DNA of 64,000 nt from Herbiconiux aconitum (GCF_024979235.1 NZ_JANLCM010000002.1:372001-436000); one strand, 5' to 3'. Shown: positions 26,327-35,232, counted from the stretch's first letter. Numbers and translations: made by a program. The notes: generated from the sequence alone by a model not told the origin.

Positions 26327-27573
26327 CGCGTGACGTGCGGGTCGAATCGGGCGCGACGGCGGCCACGCCGGCGGGCGTGCGGCCGGGCGCCGAACGACCG
26401 TGGGAGGAGCGGGTGCAGCGCACCGCGCATCCGCTCGTCTACCCGCTGCTGTCCCGCATCCGGAGACCCGTGCTGCGGGTGCCGAAGCTCGGCGTCGTGG
26501 TGACGGAGGCAGACGCCCTGCGGGCCGTGCTGCTCGACACCGCGAGCTTCACCAAGACGGGCCCCGGCTCGCCGGCCGAGCTGTGGACGCCCGTGCTCGG
26601 GCCGTCGGTGCTGCTCAACATGGAGGGCCTCGATCATCTGGCGTTGCGGCGACGGCTCGGGCCGCTGTTCGCGCCGGCGTACGTAGGCGAGCTGACTCGG
26701 ACGACGATCGGCGCGGCAGCGACGTCGCTCACCGAGCGGCTGGTCGCGGGCGAGACGGTCGATCTCGTGGCCGAGGTGCGGGAGTACGCCGGGAGAGTGA
26801 TCAGCCGGTTGGTGGGCCTCGAACGCGAGGTGATCGGCGAAGATCTGTTCGCACGGGTGTCGGCCGTGACCGGCTTCGTGCGGCTGTCACGCCCCCGCTT
26901 CACGCCCGCGCAGGTGACCGCCGCTCGTGAGGTGCTCGGCGAACTGACCCAGCACGCCCGTCGTGCGTATCGTGAGTGCCCGGACGGCGGCCTCGACGGT
27001 AGCGGCGGCCAGGCACCGGCCACGACGGTTCCCGGCCGGATGCGCGAGCTCGGGCTCTCCGAAGACGAGGCGATGGGCGCGGTCGGCGCTTTCGTGCTCA
27101 CCGGCACCGAGACGCTCGTCTCCTACCTGCCGCGGATGATCGCGATCCTGGCCGACACCGGCTGGCTCGACGTTCTCGCGCGCGACCGCACGCTCGTCGA
27201 TGCGGCCGTGGCCGAGGGCCTGCGGGTGACCACACCGTCGCCGGTGATGCTGCGGAGCGTGCAGGCCGAAGCATCCGTCGGCGGCGTGGCCGTGCATCCG
27301 GGTGACCGTCTCATTCTCGCCACCTTCCTCGCGGATCGCGCCGCGGGCGGCTTCGACCCGGTCGGCAACCCGGCGGCATCGCTCAAGCAGCTCTGGTTCG
27401 GCGCGGGTGTGCACTTCTGCCTCGGAGCGCCGCTCGCCATGGCGCAGATCGCGACGACTCTGGGCGCGGTGCTCGACGCCTCGGCCGAAGCGCCCCTGCG
27501 AGTCGTCTCCCGCCGAGCCCAGCGCGGCACCCTCATCCCCGCCTACGCCCGGCTCGCCCTGTCCCGACGGTGA
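26323..27573 (+). CDS. Cytochrome P450
   Basis: Haem-thiolate monooxygenase of 416 residues. Haem loop FGAGVHFCLG with C366 as axial ligand; ExxR at E298-R301; I-helix oxygen-binding segment reads VLTGTET, where Gly-Thr-Glu-Thr replaces the common AGxDT. It is soluble, typical of bacterial class I P450s that need a ferredoxin and reductase; neither is encoded in the window. Last gene of the coupled cluster (GTGA overlap with the condensing enzyme), so it probably oxidises the cluster's product. Confidence 0.95.
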   Translation: MTRDVRVESGATAATPAGVRPGAERPWEERVQRTAHPLVYPLLSRIRRPVLRVPKLGVVVTEADALRAVLLDTASFTKTGPGSPAELWTPVLGPSVLLNMEGLDHLALRRRLGPLFAPAYVGELTRTTIGAAATSLTERLVAGETVDLVAEVREYAGRVISRLVGLEREVIGEDLFARVSAVTGFVRLSRPRFTPAQVTAAREVLGELTQHARRAYRECPDGGLDGSGGQAPATTVPGRMRELGLSEDEAMGAVGAFVLTGTETLVSYLPRMIAILADTGWLDVLARDRTLVDAAVAEGLRVTTPSPVMLRSVQAEASVGGVAVHPGDRLILATFLADRAAGGFDPVGNPAASLKQLWFGAGVHFCLGAPLAMAQIATTLGAVLDASAEAPLRVVSRRAQRGTLIPAYARLALSRR

Positions 27574-27605
27574 GGGCGCACCTGGGCGGGCGGCATCGCG
27601 GCCGG

Positions 27606-27611
27606 TAGCAT
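27606..27611 (+). promoter_or_regulatory. -10 box, leaderless type, of the alcohol dehydrogenase gene
   Basis: TAGCAT lies six bases before the ATG at 27618, so this gene pair has its own promoter and is probably not part of the P450 operon. Confidence 0.55.
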
Positions 27612-27617
27612 CGAGGC

Positions 27618-28655
27618 ATGCGTGCTGTTGTGTTCAATGCGGCCTTCGACGTCTCGGTCGAGGAGGTTCCCGACCCCGAGATCGTGGCGTCGACCGACGC
27701 GATCGTGCGGGTCGTCGCCACCTGCATCTGCGGTTCCGACCTCTGGTACTACCGCGGCGTCACCGACCGCCGGCCCGGCAGCCGGATCGGACACGAATTC
27801 ATCGGCATCGTCGAGGCCGTCGGCACGGATGTCGGCGCCGTGGCGGTGGGCGACTTCGTCATCGCACCCTTCATGTACAGCGACGGAACCTGCCCGCACT
27901 GCCGGCACGGCATCACGTCCTCGTGCCTGCACGGCGGCTTCTGGGGCGCTCACGGCGTCGACGGCGGTCAAGGGGAGTTCGTGCGGGTTCCGCTCGCCGA
28001 CGGCACCCTCGTCGTCGTGCCCGGCGGTCGCCCCGACGATGCGCTCATCCCGCACCTGCTCGCCCTCTCCGACGTGTGCAGCACCGGCCACCACGCGGCC
28101 GTGGGCGCGGGAGTACTACCGGGAATGACGGTCGCCGTCGTCGGCGACGGGGCCGTCGGCTTGAGCGGTGTGCTCGCGGCCCGACGGCTCGGTGCCACCC
28201 GCATCATCGCGCTGAGTCGCAACCCGGCCCGGCAGGCGGTCGCCACCGAGTTCGGCGCCACCGACCTCGTCGAGGTGCGCGGCCAGGATGCCGTGGGCGC
28301 CGTTCTCGAACTCACCGGCGGCCTCGGAGCGGATGCCACGCTCGAATGCGTCGGAACCGGAGAGGCCATGAACACCGCCTTCGCCATTGCGCGCCCCGGA
28401 TCGCGGGTGGGCTTCGTGGGTGTGCCGCACGAGGTGGAGTTCCCGATCAACATCGCCTTCGACAACAACGTGGGCCTGGGCGGCGGACTGGCGCCGGCGC
28501 GCGCCTACCTCCCGGAGTTGCTCGCCGCCGTGCTCGACGGCAGCCTCCGGCCCGGCCGGGTGTTCGATCTCGAGGTCGCGTTCGAGGATCTGCCGGAGGG
28601 GTATGCGGCGATGGACGAACGGCGCGCGATCAAGGCGATGGCGAGGCTCGCGTGA
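27618..28655 (+). CDS. Zinc-dependent alcohol dehydrogenase
   Basis: Medium-chain dehydrogenase of 345 residues. Catalytic zinc ligands C38 (CICGSD) and H59-E60 (GHEF) are present. The structural-zinc loop reads DGTCPHCRHGITSSC, with three cysteines in place of the usual four, a form seen in a subgroup of these enzymes. Rossmann loop GDGAVGLSG. The substrate is unknown. It overlaps the following hydrolase gene by four bases (GTGA), so the two enzymes are made together. Confidence 0.9.
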   Translation: MRAVVFNAAFDVSVEEVPDPEIVASTDAIVRVVATCICGSDLWYYRGVTDRRPGSRIGHEFIGIVEAVGTDVGAVAVGDFVIAPFMYSDGTCPHCRHGITSSCLHGGFWGAHGVDGGQGEFVRVPLADGTLVVVPGGRPDDALIPHLLALSDVCSTGHHAAVGAGVLPGMTVAVVGDGAVGLSGVLAARRLGATRIIALSRNPARQAVATEFGATDLVEVRGQDAVGAVLELTGGLGADATLECVGTGEAMNTAFAIARPGSRVGFVGVPHEVEFPINIAFDNNVGLGGGLAPARAYLPELLAAVLDGSLRPGRVFDLEVAFEDLPEGYAAMDERRAIKAMARLA

Positions 28656-29527
28656 GCGACGGAGTCGGCCTCACCGACACCGCCAGTGCCAGTGCCAGTG
28701 CCGGGCTCACCGGCACCGCCCCGGCTCTCGGCTTCGCCGTCGCCGTCGCCCAGTTCGCACCGGGCCCCGACAAGGCCGCCAACCTCGAGACCATCGCCCG
28801 CCTCGCCCGCACCGCCGTGCAGCGTGGGGCCTCGCTGGTGGTGTTTCCGGAGTACTCCTCGTTCTTCGTCGACCCGATCGGCGCCGAATCCGTCGCCAAC
28901 GCCGAACCACTCGACGGACCCTTCGTCACAGCGCTCGGCTCGATCGCGGCCGAGCTGAACGCGCACATCATCGCGGGCATGGTCGCCGAGTCGACAGAAG
29001 CCGGCCACTTCGCCAACGTGCTCGTCGCCGTCTCGCCGGTCGACGGTCTGATCGCGCAGTACAGCAAGGTGCACCTCTACGACGCGTTCGGCGGCCGGGA
29101 GAGCGACTGGGTCGAGGCCGGAACGATCGGCACCCCGCAGACCTTCTCGATCGAGGGCGTGACGATCGGCATGCAGACCTGCTACGACATCCGCTTCCCC
29201 GAGGTATCGCGCTGGCTGGTGGATGCCGGCGCCGACCTCGTCGTGGTGCCCGCCGAGTGGGTGCGCGGCCCCCTGAAGGAGCACCACTGGCGCACTCTCG
29301 TCACGGCCCGGGCGCTCGAGAACACGATCTACGTCGCAGCCGCCGACCAGACGCCGCCGATCGGAGTGGGCGCGAGCCTCGTGGTCGACCCCATGGGCGT
29401 CACGATCGCGTCACTCGGTGAGCGCGAAGACGTGGCGGTGGCGTGGATCGACCCGCGCCGCATCGACGAGGTGCGCCGGGTGAATCCGGCGCTGGCGCTG
29501 CGGCGGTTTGGGAACTGCGTGCTGTAG
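28652..29527 (+). CDS. Carbon-nitrogen hydrolase (nitrilase/omega-amidase family)
   Basis: Protein of 291 residues with the Glu-Lys-Cys triad of the nitrilase superfamily: E67 (VFPEYSSF), K139 (YSKVHLYDAFG) and C177 (GMQTCYDIRFPE). The YDAFG and CYDIRFPE context is that of omega-amidases and Nit-type amidases rather than true nitrilases. A Ser/Ala-rich N-terminal extension of about 25 residues precedes the domain. GTG start overlaps the dehydrogenase stop. The nearest downstream gene is a PLP aminotransferase on the other strand; omega-amidase and glutamine transaminase K-type enzymes act in one pathway, which is suggestive. Confidence 0.9.
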   Translation: MSDGVGLTDTASASASAGLTGTAPALGFAVAVAQFAPGPDKAANLETIARLARTAVQRGASLVVFPEYSSFFVDPIGAESVANAEPLDGPFVTALGSIAAELNAHIIAGMVAESTEAGHFANVLVAVSPVDGLIAQYSKVHLYDAFGGRESDWVEAGTIGTPQTFSIEGVTIGMQTCYDIRFPEVSRWLVDAGADLVVVPAEWVRGPLKEHHWRTLVTARALENTIYVAAADQTPPIGVGASLVVDPMGVTIASLGEREDVAVAWIDPRRIDEVRRVNPALALRRFGNCVL

Positions 29528-29590
29528 TCGGGTGCCGCCTCGCCACTTCCCGCGCCCGGCAGACCTTCGGCCTGTCGGGCGCTTACTGCC

Positions 29591-29939
29591 GGCGCCGCCG
29601 CTTCTGCGGCGCCGGGCGACATGTTCGCGTGCGGCCGGAGGGCCCGGCCTGCGGTCGTGCCCTCCGGCCACGCGCTCACCCTGGGTCGCCGAGTAGGGCC
29701 TGTTGCGTGCCGTGCCCTGCGCTCGTGTGCGAGACGACGGAGTTTCGGGCCCTCGAGCGGAAACGACGGAGCGTCAGCCCTTAGTTCCGGGCCCCCTCCG
29801 TCGTTTCGTTCTCGTTTCCCAAGTCGTGGGGAACGAGAGCGCAGGCCGCGGGCCGCGCTCGACGACCCAGGGTGAGGCCGAGGCCGCGTCAGCGACCTCA
29901 GCCGAACATGTCGCCTCGCGCCGCAGAAGCGGCGGCGCG
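29591..29939. repeat. Nested inverted-repeat element in a gene-free spacer
   Basis: The 478-base gap 29528-30005 holds no gene. Three nested arm pairs are visible: 29591-29627 with 29903-29939 (34 of 37 bases pair), 29676-29693 with 29858-29875 (17 of 18), and GAAACGACGGAG at 29760-29771 with its exact complement at 29796-29807. A third ACGACGGAG copy lies at 29734-29742. The flanks of the left arm carry another hairpin (about 29556-29581). The order and size suggest a small non-coding mobile or structural element, though no target duplication or transposase is seen. Confidence 0.75.
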
Positions 29940-29942
29940 AGC

Positions 29943-29978
29943 AAAAAGGGCCCGCCCAGCCGAAGGCCGGGCGAGCCC
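29943..29978 (-). terminator. Intrinsic terminator of the aminotransferase gene
   Basis: On the minus strand a long GC stem (arms GGGC...GCC at 29948-29960 and GGC...GCCC at 29964-29978, GAA loop) is followed by TTTTT (29947-29943). It ends transcripts arriving from 30006-31196. Confidence 0.75.
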
Positions 29979-30005
29979 GAAGGGCGGCGGGCCGGTACCC
30001 GGCAG

Positions 30006-31196
30006 CTAAAGCCCCCCCAGCTGCGCCGCGGCGCGCTCGAGCACCTCGGTCTTCTTGCAGAAGGCGAAGCGCACGAGCGAGGCGTAGGAGTGCGCGTGTT
30101 CCTCGTGCACGAAGGCGCTGATCGGCACTCCGACCACCCCGGCGAGCGCCGGCAGTTCGCGGCACAGCGTCGCCGCATCCGCGTAGCCGAGAGGGGCCGC
30201 GTCGGCCACGACGAAGTAGGTGCCTCCGGGCCGCGAGACCTGGAACCCCGCCTTCACGAGGCCTTGGGAGAGCAGATCGCGCTTGGCCTGCAAGGTGCGG
30301 GCGATGCCCTCGAAGAAGGAGTCGGGCAGGGCGAGGCCCACAGCGATCGCGGGCTGGAACGGCGCGCCGTTCACATAGGTGAGGAACTGCTTCACGGCAA
30401 GGATGGCGGTGACGAGTTCGGGCGTCGACACCAGCCAGCCGATCTTCCACCCTGTCGTGCTGAAGGTCTTGCCCGCCGACGAGATCGTGACGGTGCGCTC
30501 CCGTGCGCCTGGCAGTGTGGCGACCGGGATGTGGGGCTGTTCGAAGGTGAGGTGCTCGTACACCTCGTCGGTCACGATGATGGCGTCGTGCTCGTGTGCG
30601 AGTTCGACGATCAGTTCGAGCGTCTCCCGCGCCAGCACCGATCCGGTGGGGTTGTGCGGGTTGTTCAGCAGGATGACCCGGGTGCGGTCGGTCACGACCC
30701 GCCGCAGTTCGTCGTGGTCGGGCTGGAACTCCGGCCCGTGCAGAGCCGCCGTCTTGTGCACGCCCCGAGCGAGCGCGATCAGTCCGCCGTAGGCGTCGTA
30801 GAAGGGTTCGAGAGTCACGACCTCGTCGCCCTCGTCGACCAGCGCCAGGATGGTCGCGGCGAGGGCTTCGGTGGCGCCGGCGGTGACGAGCACCTCGCGG
30901 TCGGGGTCGACGCTCAGGCCGTAGAACCGCTTCTGGTGCTGAGCGATGGCCGAACGGAGCGCCGGGATGCCGGTTGCCGGCGGATATTGGTTGACGCCGT
31001 CGGCGATGGCGCGGCGGGCGGCGTCGAGCACCTCGGCCGGGCCGTCTTCATCGGGGAATCCCTGCCCGAGGTTGATCGCGCCGGTCGACTGGGCGAGCCC
31101 GCTCATCTCGGCGAAGATGGTGGAGGCGATGCGGCCGTCAGGAGCGAGGAGCCCGGCTCCGCGCGCTGTCCGCTGCCAGGATCCGCTGATCGTCAT
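30006..31196 (-). CDS. PLP-dependent aminotransferase (class I/II, kynurenine/methionine type)
   Basis: Fold I aminotransferase of 396 residues. Seen: INLGQGFPDEDGP, NQYPPATGIPALR, NNPHNPTG, VTDEVYEHLTF and the PLP lysine in SSAGKTFSTTGWKIGW. This subgroup (YbdL/KAT/glutamine transaminase K-like) accepts methionine, glutamine or aromatic amino acids. The start at 31196 has TAGGTT six bases upstream on its strand. It is divergent from the HtrA gene. An omega-amidase-like hydrolase lies just beyond its terminator, a pairing that would complete the glutaminase II route, but the two are transcribed towards each other. Confidence 0.9.
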   Translation of the reverse strand: MTISGSWQRTARGAGLLAPDGRIASTIFAEMSGLAQSTGAINLGQGFPDEDGPAEVLDAARRAIADGVNQYPPATGIPALRSAIAQHQKRFYGLSVDPDREVLVTAGATEALAATILALVDEGDEVVTLEPFYDAYGGLIALARGVHKTAALHGPEFQPDHDELRRVVTDRTRVILLNNPHNPTGSVLARETLELIVELAHEHDAIIVTDEVYEHLTFEQPHIPVATLPGARERTVTISSAGKTFSTTGWKIGWLVSTPELVTAILAVKQFLTYVNGAPFQPAIAVGLALPDSFFEGIARTLQAKRDLLSQGLVKAGFQVSRPGGTYFVVADAAPLGYADAATLCRELPALAGVVGVPISAFVHEEHAHSYASLVRFAFCKKTEVLERAAAQLGGL

Positions 31197-31202
31197 CGTT
31201 CC

Positions 31203-31208
31203 AACCTA
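31203..31208 (-). promoter_or_regulatory. -10 box, leaderless type, of the aminotransferase gene
   Basis: TAGGTT on the minus strand, six bases before the ATG at 31196. Confidence 0.55.
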
Positions 31209-31402
31209 GTGTGCCCCGGGGACCGGGTCGCCCGCGCCGTCACCCGGGCTAACGTGGAGGTCGCACCTCTCGCATCGTGGCCGGCGAGCCGGCGAGCGTC
31301 TCGTAGCTCAGTCATATCGAGACGGCAGACTGCATACAGCCGGTCCATAGAGTTCCCACAGCTTCGGTGAGGATGCTTGCAAGTGCTTGGAAGGAGCACC
31401 AC

Positions 31403-33187
31403 ATGTCAGAGAGCACCGAGAACCCCGACGGCATCCCGGCCGACAACGCGGGCGCCGCGCACGACGCCCAGTCCTCGGAGTCGACGCCCGAGGCGCAGCA
31501 GCCCACGGCGCCCGTCACACCCGCCACCCCCGAATTCTCCCACCGCGACGACACGACGGCTGTGGTGCCGCCGGTCGTTCCGCCCGTGCCGGCCCATCCG
31601 ACGACGCCGGCCGGGGCCACGGCGGCGCAGCCGACCGTGCCGCAGCCGACCCAGTCTCAGCCGACGTCGGTGAACCCGCACCTCGCGGGCTACCCGGCTC
31701 CGCAGGCCCCGGCTCAGCAGAGCCCTTACGGCCAGACGGCGCAGTCGCAGGCCCCCTACGGCCAGGCGCCGCACGCCGCGCAGTCGGGCCAGCCCGCTCA
31801 CACTGCCAACTACGGCAACGGCTCCTTCGGCACCCCCACGGCCGGCACCCCGCCCTACGGCGCGGTTCCCGACCCGAACTTCAACTCGGCGATGTATGCC
31901 GCGTCGGGTGCCTACACCCAGGCGCCGGCCGCTCCGGCGAAGAAGCGTCGCGGCGGGGTCGCGCTCATCGCGGCACTGGCCATCGGCGCCCTCATCGGCG
32001 GCGCGTCCGGAGCGGGCGTCACCGCCTGGGCCGTGAGCCAGAACGGCGGATCGACGAGCAACACGGCGTCGAGCCCCACCAGCATCACGGTGAACAACCC
32101 GGATGACGCGAACCTCATCACCGCGGTCGCCGCGAAGGCCTCGCCCTCCGTCGTCACCATTTCGGTGCAGAGCGACCAGGCAGCCGGCACCGGCTCGGGC
32201 GTCGTGCTCACCGACGACGGCTACATCGTGACCAACACCCACGTCGTCACCCTCGACGGCGCCACGGCGAGCCCCGACATCAAGGTGCAGACCAACGACG
32301 GCAAGCTCTACAGCGCCACCGTCGTCGGCACCGACCCGGTCGCCGACCTGGCGGTCATCAAGCTGACCGACGCATCCGGGCTCACCCCGATCGAGTTCGG
32401 CGACTCGTCGAAGCTCAACGTCGGTGACGTCGCCATCGCCATCGGCGCGCCGCTCGGCCTTTCCGGCACCGTCACCAACGGAATCGTCAGCGCGCTGAAC
32501 CGCAGCATCACCGTGGCTTCCTCGGCCGCTCCCGACGACACCGAGACCAACCCCACGCCCGACGACGGCAACGGCAACGGCGACCAGGGCCCCTACGACT
32601 TCTGGAACTTCGACCTCCCGGGTCAGGGCGGTCAGGGGCAGCAGCAACAGCAGCAGGCTCCCACCCAGCAGTCGAGCATCTCGCTCTCGGTCATCCAGAC
32701 CGACGCGGCGATCAATCCCGGCAACTCCGGTGGTGCGCTCCTCGACTCCGAGGGCAAGCTGATCGGCGTGAACGTGGCGATCGCGAGTGCGGGATCGGGC
32801 GACAGCTCGGGCGGCCAGTCGGGCAACATCGGTGTCGGCTTCTCGATTCCGGCGAACCTCGTGCAGCGCGTCACGCAGGAGATCATCAAGAACGGGTCGG
32901 CCACCCACGGCCTCCTCGGCGCCACGGTGGGCGACGCCTCCTCCGAGGCCGACAGCACCACCGCGGGCGCGATCATCCAGTCGGTGTCCGCCGGTGGAGC
33001 GGCCGAGAAGGCGGGACTGCAGGCCGGTGACGTGGTGACCGCGTTCAACGGACTGCCGATCACCGACTCGATCGACCTCACCGCCCAGGTGCGCACCCAG
33101 CCCGCGGGCGGCACCGCCAAGATCACCTTCACCCGTGGCGGCGACTCCAAGACGGTCGAGGTCACGCTGGGGCAGCTCGCCTCGTAA
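31403..33187 (+). CDS. HtrA/DegP-like serine protease with PDZ domain
   Basis: Membrane-anchored protease of 594 residues. A Pro/Gln/Ala-rich cytoplasmic N-terminal region of about 180 residues precedes one membrane helix (GVALIAALAIGALIGGASGAG). The outside part is a trypsin-like domain with His (TNTHVV), Asp (ADLAVIKL) and Ser (NPGNSGGAL), then one PDZ domain with GAIIQSVSAGGAAEKAGLQAGD. A Gln-rich loop (QGQQQQQQAPTQQ) is inserted before the serine strand. S1C proteases degrade damaged exported proteins. The ATG at 31403 has a perfect GGAAGGAG upstream; an in-frame ATG further up is less likely. A hairpin terminator follows. Confidence 0.93.
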   Translation: MSESTENPDGIPADNAGAAHDAQSSESTPEAQQPTAPVTPATPEFSHRDDTTAVVPPVVPPVPAHPTTPAGATAAQPTVPQPTQSQPTSVNPHLAGYPAPQAPAQQSPYGQTAQSQAPYGQAPHAAQSGQPAHTANYGNGSFGTPTAGTPPYGAVPDPNFNSAMYAASGAYTQAPAAPAKKRRGGVALIAALAIGALIGGASGAGVTAWAVSQNGGSTSNTASSPTSITVNNPDDANLITAVAAKASPSVVTISVQSDQAAGTGSGVVLTDDGYIVTNTHVVTLDGATASPDIKVQTNDGKLYSATVVGTDPVADLAVIKLTDASGLTPIEFGDSSKLNVGDVAIAIGAPLGLSGTVTNGIVSALNRSITVASSAAPDDTETNPTPDDGNGNGDQGPYDFWNFDLPGQGGQGQQQQQQAPTQQSSISLSVIQTDAAINPGNSGGALLDSEGKLIGVNVAIASAGSGDSSGGQSGNIGVGFSIPANLVQRVTQEIIKNGSATHGLLGATVGDASSEADSTTAGAIIQSVSAGGAAEKAGLQAGDVVTAFNGLPITDSIDLTAQVRTQPAGGTAKITFTRGGDSKTVEVTLGQLAS

Positions 33188-33215
33188 TCACACGCCCCAT
33201 GGGGCGCCGGAATCA

Positions 33216-33267
33216 GGCTGGTAGGCTCGTCGTCGCTGTAACGCGGCGGTGGCTCACCAGCCTTTTT
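33216..33267 (+). terminator. Intrinsic terminator of the protease gene
   Basis: GGCTGGT (33216-33222) pairs with ACCAGCC (33256-33262) and is followed by TTTTT. A smaller CGTCGC/GCGGCG stem can form inside the long loop. Confidence 0.65.
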
Positions 33268-33314
33268 CCGTGTGTGCGGCGGCCCGGAACACCCCTCCAG
33301 AACGATCGGATGCG

Positions 33315-34397
33315 ATGACCCAGCCCACATCGGAGCCCACGGCGGAGCGACCGGGCGTCTCCTACGTGATGCCGGTGCTCAACGAGGTCACTCACGTCGA
33401 AGCGGCCATCGCCAGCCTGCTCGATCAGGACTACGAGGGCCCTTTCGACGTGATCGTGGCGCTCGGGCCGTCGATCGACGGCACCACCGAGCTGCTCGAG
33501 CGGCTCTCGGTGGTCGATCCGCGCATCCGGGTCATCGACAACCCCACCGGATCGACGCCGAGCGGGTTGAACGTCGCCATCGGCGCATCACAGTATCCGA
33601 TCGTGGTGCGAGTGGATGCTCATTCCCTGCTCCCGCGCGACTACACGCGCATCGCCGTGGAGACCATGCTCCGCACGGGCGCGGCGAACGTGGGCGGCAT
33701 CATGAAGGCCGAGGGCACGACCCCCTTCGAGAGCGCCGTCGCGATCGCCTACGGCTCGAAGGCCGGCCTCGGCGGCGGCGCCCACCACGTGGGGGGCAAG
33801 GAGGGCCCGGCCGAGACGGTGTATCTCGGCGTCTTCCGCCGCGAGTGGCTGACGAAGGTCGGGCTGTTCAACGAAGACATCCGGCGGGGTCAGGACTGGG
33901 AGCTGAACCGGCGCCTGCGGGCATCCGGTGGCGTGGTGTGGTTCACGCCCGCGCTCGTGGTGATCTACCGGCCACGCCCTTCGCTCGAGCGGCTGGCCCG
34001 CCAGTTCTTCTCCACCGGCCTCTGGCGCGGCGAACTCGCACGACGTTTCTTCACCGCGAATGCGTTGAAGTACTTCGTGCCGCCGGTCACGGTCGCCGTG
34101 GTGGTGCTCGGGTTCCTGGCCGGAGTGGTCGGGCTCGTTCTGCTCGGCGTCGGCACGGCCCAGGGCGACTCCACGCTCGCGGCGGTCGGCGTGGGTCTCG
34201 TGTTCGGCTTCATCGTGCCGATCGTCTACCTGCTCTTCGTGGCGGTGGCGGCGATCGACGCCGCTCGCCGTGGCGGCGGTCGCACGGGGGCGTGGTTTCT
34301 CATAGTCTTGCCGTGCATCCATTTCAGCTGGGGGCTCGGGTTCATCCTCGGATTCCTCACGCTGACGAAGAACATCACGGCGCACACGGGAAGGTGA
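33315..34397 (+). CDS. Glycosyltransferase family 2, membrane-associated
   Basis: Protein of 360 residues. The N-terminal GT-A domain begins SYVMPVLNEVTHVEAAI and contains VRVDAHSLLP (DxH in the usual DxD place) and GQDWELNRRLR, the (Q/R)DWE-type motif. Three or four C-terminal membrane helices follow. It would transfer a sugar to a lipid-linked acceptor on the inner face of the membrane. The ATG at 33315 is chosen because it directly precedes the catalytic domain. It overlaps or abuts a CDP-alcohol phosphotransferase gene, the first of a surface-polymer group (33.3-37.5 kb). Confidence 0.87.
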   Translation: MTQPTSEPTAERPGVSYVMPVLNEVTHVEAAIASLLDQDYEGPFDVIVALGPSIDGTTELLERLSVVDPRIRVIDNPTGSTPSGLNVAIGASQYPIVVRVDAHSLLPRDYTRIAVETMLRTGAANVGGIMKAEGTTPFESAVAIAYGSKAGLGGGAHHVGGKEGPAETVYLGVFRREWLTKVGLFNEDIRRGQDWELNRRLRASGGVVWFTPALVVIYRPRPSLERLARQFFSTGLWRGELARRFFTANALKYFVPPVTVAVVVLGFLAGVVGLVLLGVGTAQGDSTLAAVGVGLVFGFIVPIVYLLFVAVAAIDAARRGGGRTGAWFLIVLPCIHFSWGLGFILGFLTLTKNITAHTGR

Positions 34398-34399
34398 CA

Positions 34400-35224
34400 G
34401 TGTCGCAATTCCCTCACGGCCGGCCCGCGTCTGCACGCCGGCCCTCCTCGATCGCCGAGCTCAAGGCCGTCGCGCAACCTCCTGAGGTTCGCGGCCGACG
34501 CAACGCCGAGCACTGGACGGCGTCGCTCTACCTCCGCCGCCTCTCGCCCTACGTCACCTGGGTGCTGCTGAAGACCTCGATCTCGGCCAACGGTGTGACG
34601 GGCCTGATGATCCTCACCGGGTGGGCGACCGCCGCAGCCCTGCTCATCCCGGGTATCGGGGGAGCGGCGCTCGCGCTCGTGCTCGGCCAGCTGCAGATGC
34701 TCGTCGACTGCTGCGACGGCGAGGTCGCGCGCTGGCGAGGAACGTCGTCGCCGGCGGGGGTGTTCCTCGACAAGGTGGGGCACTACACGACCGAGTCGCT
34801 CATTCCGATCGCGCTCGGCATCCGGGCAGCCGGCTACCCGTTCGAGGCGCCTGAGGACTTCCTCTGGACCACCCTCGGCCTCCTGCTCGCGCTCGTCATC
34901 GTGCTGAACAAGGCGCTCAACGACATGGTGCACGTGGCCCGTGCGAACGCGGGGCTCGACAAGCTGGCCGACAAGCAGGGCGAATCTGAGCCGTCCCAGG
35001 CGCTCGTGGCCCGCTTGCGCCGCGCTGCGCGCTACCTGCCTTTCCACCGCCTGTACCACTCGGTGGAACTGACGATGCTGATCTTCGCGTTCGCGATCGT
35101 GGGACTGTTCATCGGTGGGGTGTTCGCCGACCGCATCCTGCTGGTCGCGCTCGTGCCCCTGTCGATCCTCGCGTTGATCGGGCACTTCGTGGCGATCATG
35201 GCGTCGAAACGGGTGCGCTCCTGA
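34400..35224 (+). CDS. CDP-alcohol phosphatidyltransferase-family protein
   Basis: Membrane enzyme of 274 residues with about six helices. The family motif DxxDGxxARx8GxxxDxxxD reads DCCDGEVAR...GVFLDKVGHY: the first three aspartates are kept, but the fourth, usually the catalytic base, is His. These enzymes move a phospho-alcohol from a CDP-activated donor to an acceptor alcohol. The start is GTG at 34400, five bases after GGGAAGG; GTG at 34394, overlapping the previous stop, is the alternative. Its place among GT2 and TagF-like genes suggests a phosphopolymer rather than a membrane phospholipid. Confidence 0.85.
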   Translation: MSQFPHGRPASARRPSSIAELKAVAQPPEVRGRRNAEHWTASLYLRRLSPYVTWVLLKTSISANGVTGLMILTGWATAAALLIPGIGGAALALVLGQLQMLVDCCDGEVARWRGTSSPAGVFLDKVGHYTTESLIPIALGIRAAGYPFEAPEDFLWTTLGLLLALVIVLNKALNDMVHVARANAGLDKLADKQGESEPSQALVARLRRAARYLPFHRLYHSVELTMLIFAFAIVGLFIGGVFADRILLVALVPLSILALIGHFVAIMASKRVRS

Positions 35225-35232
35225 GCGACCTC

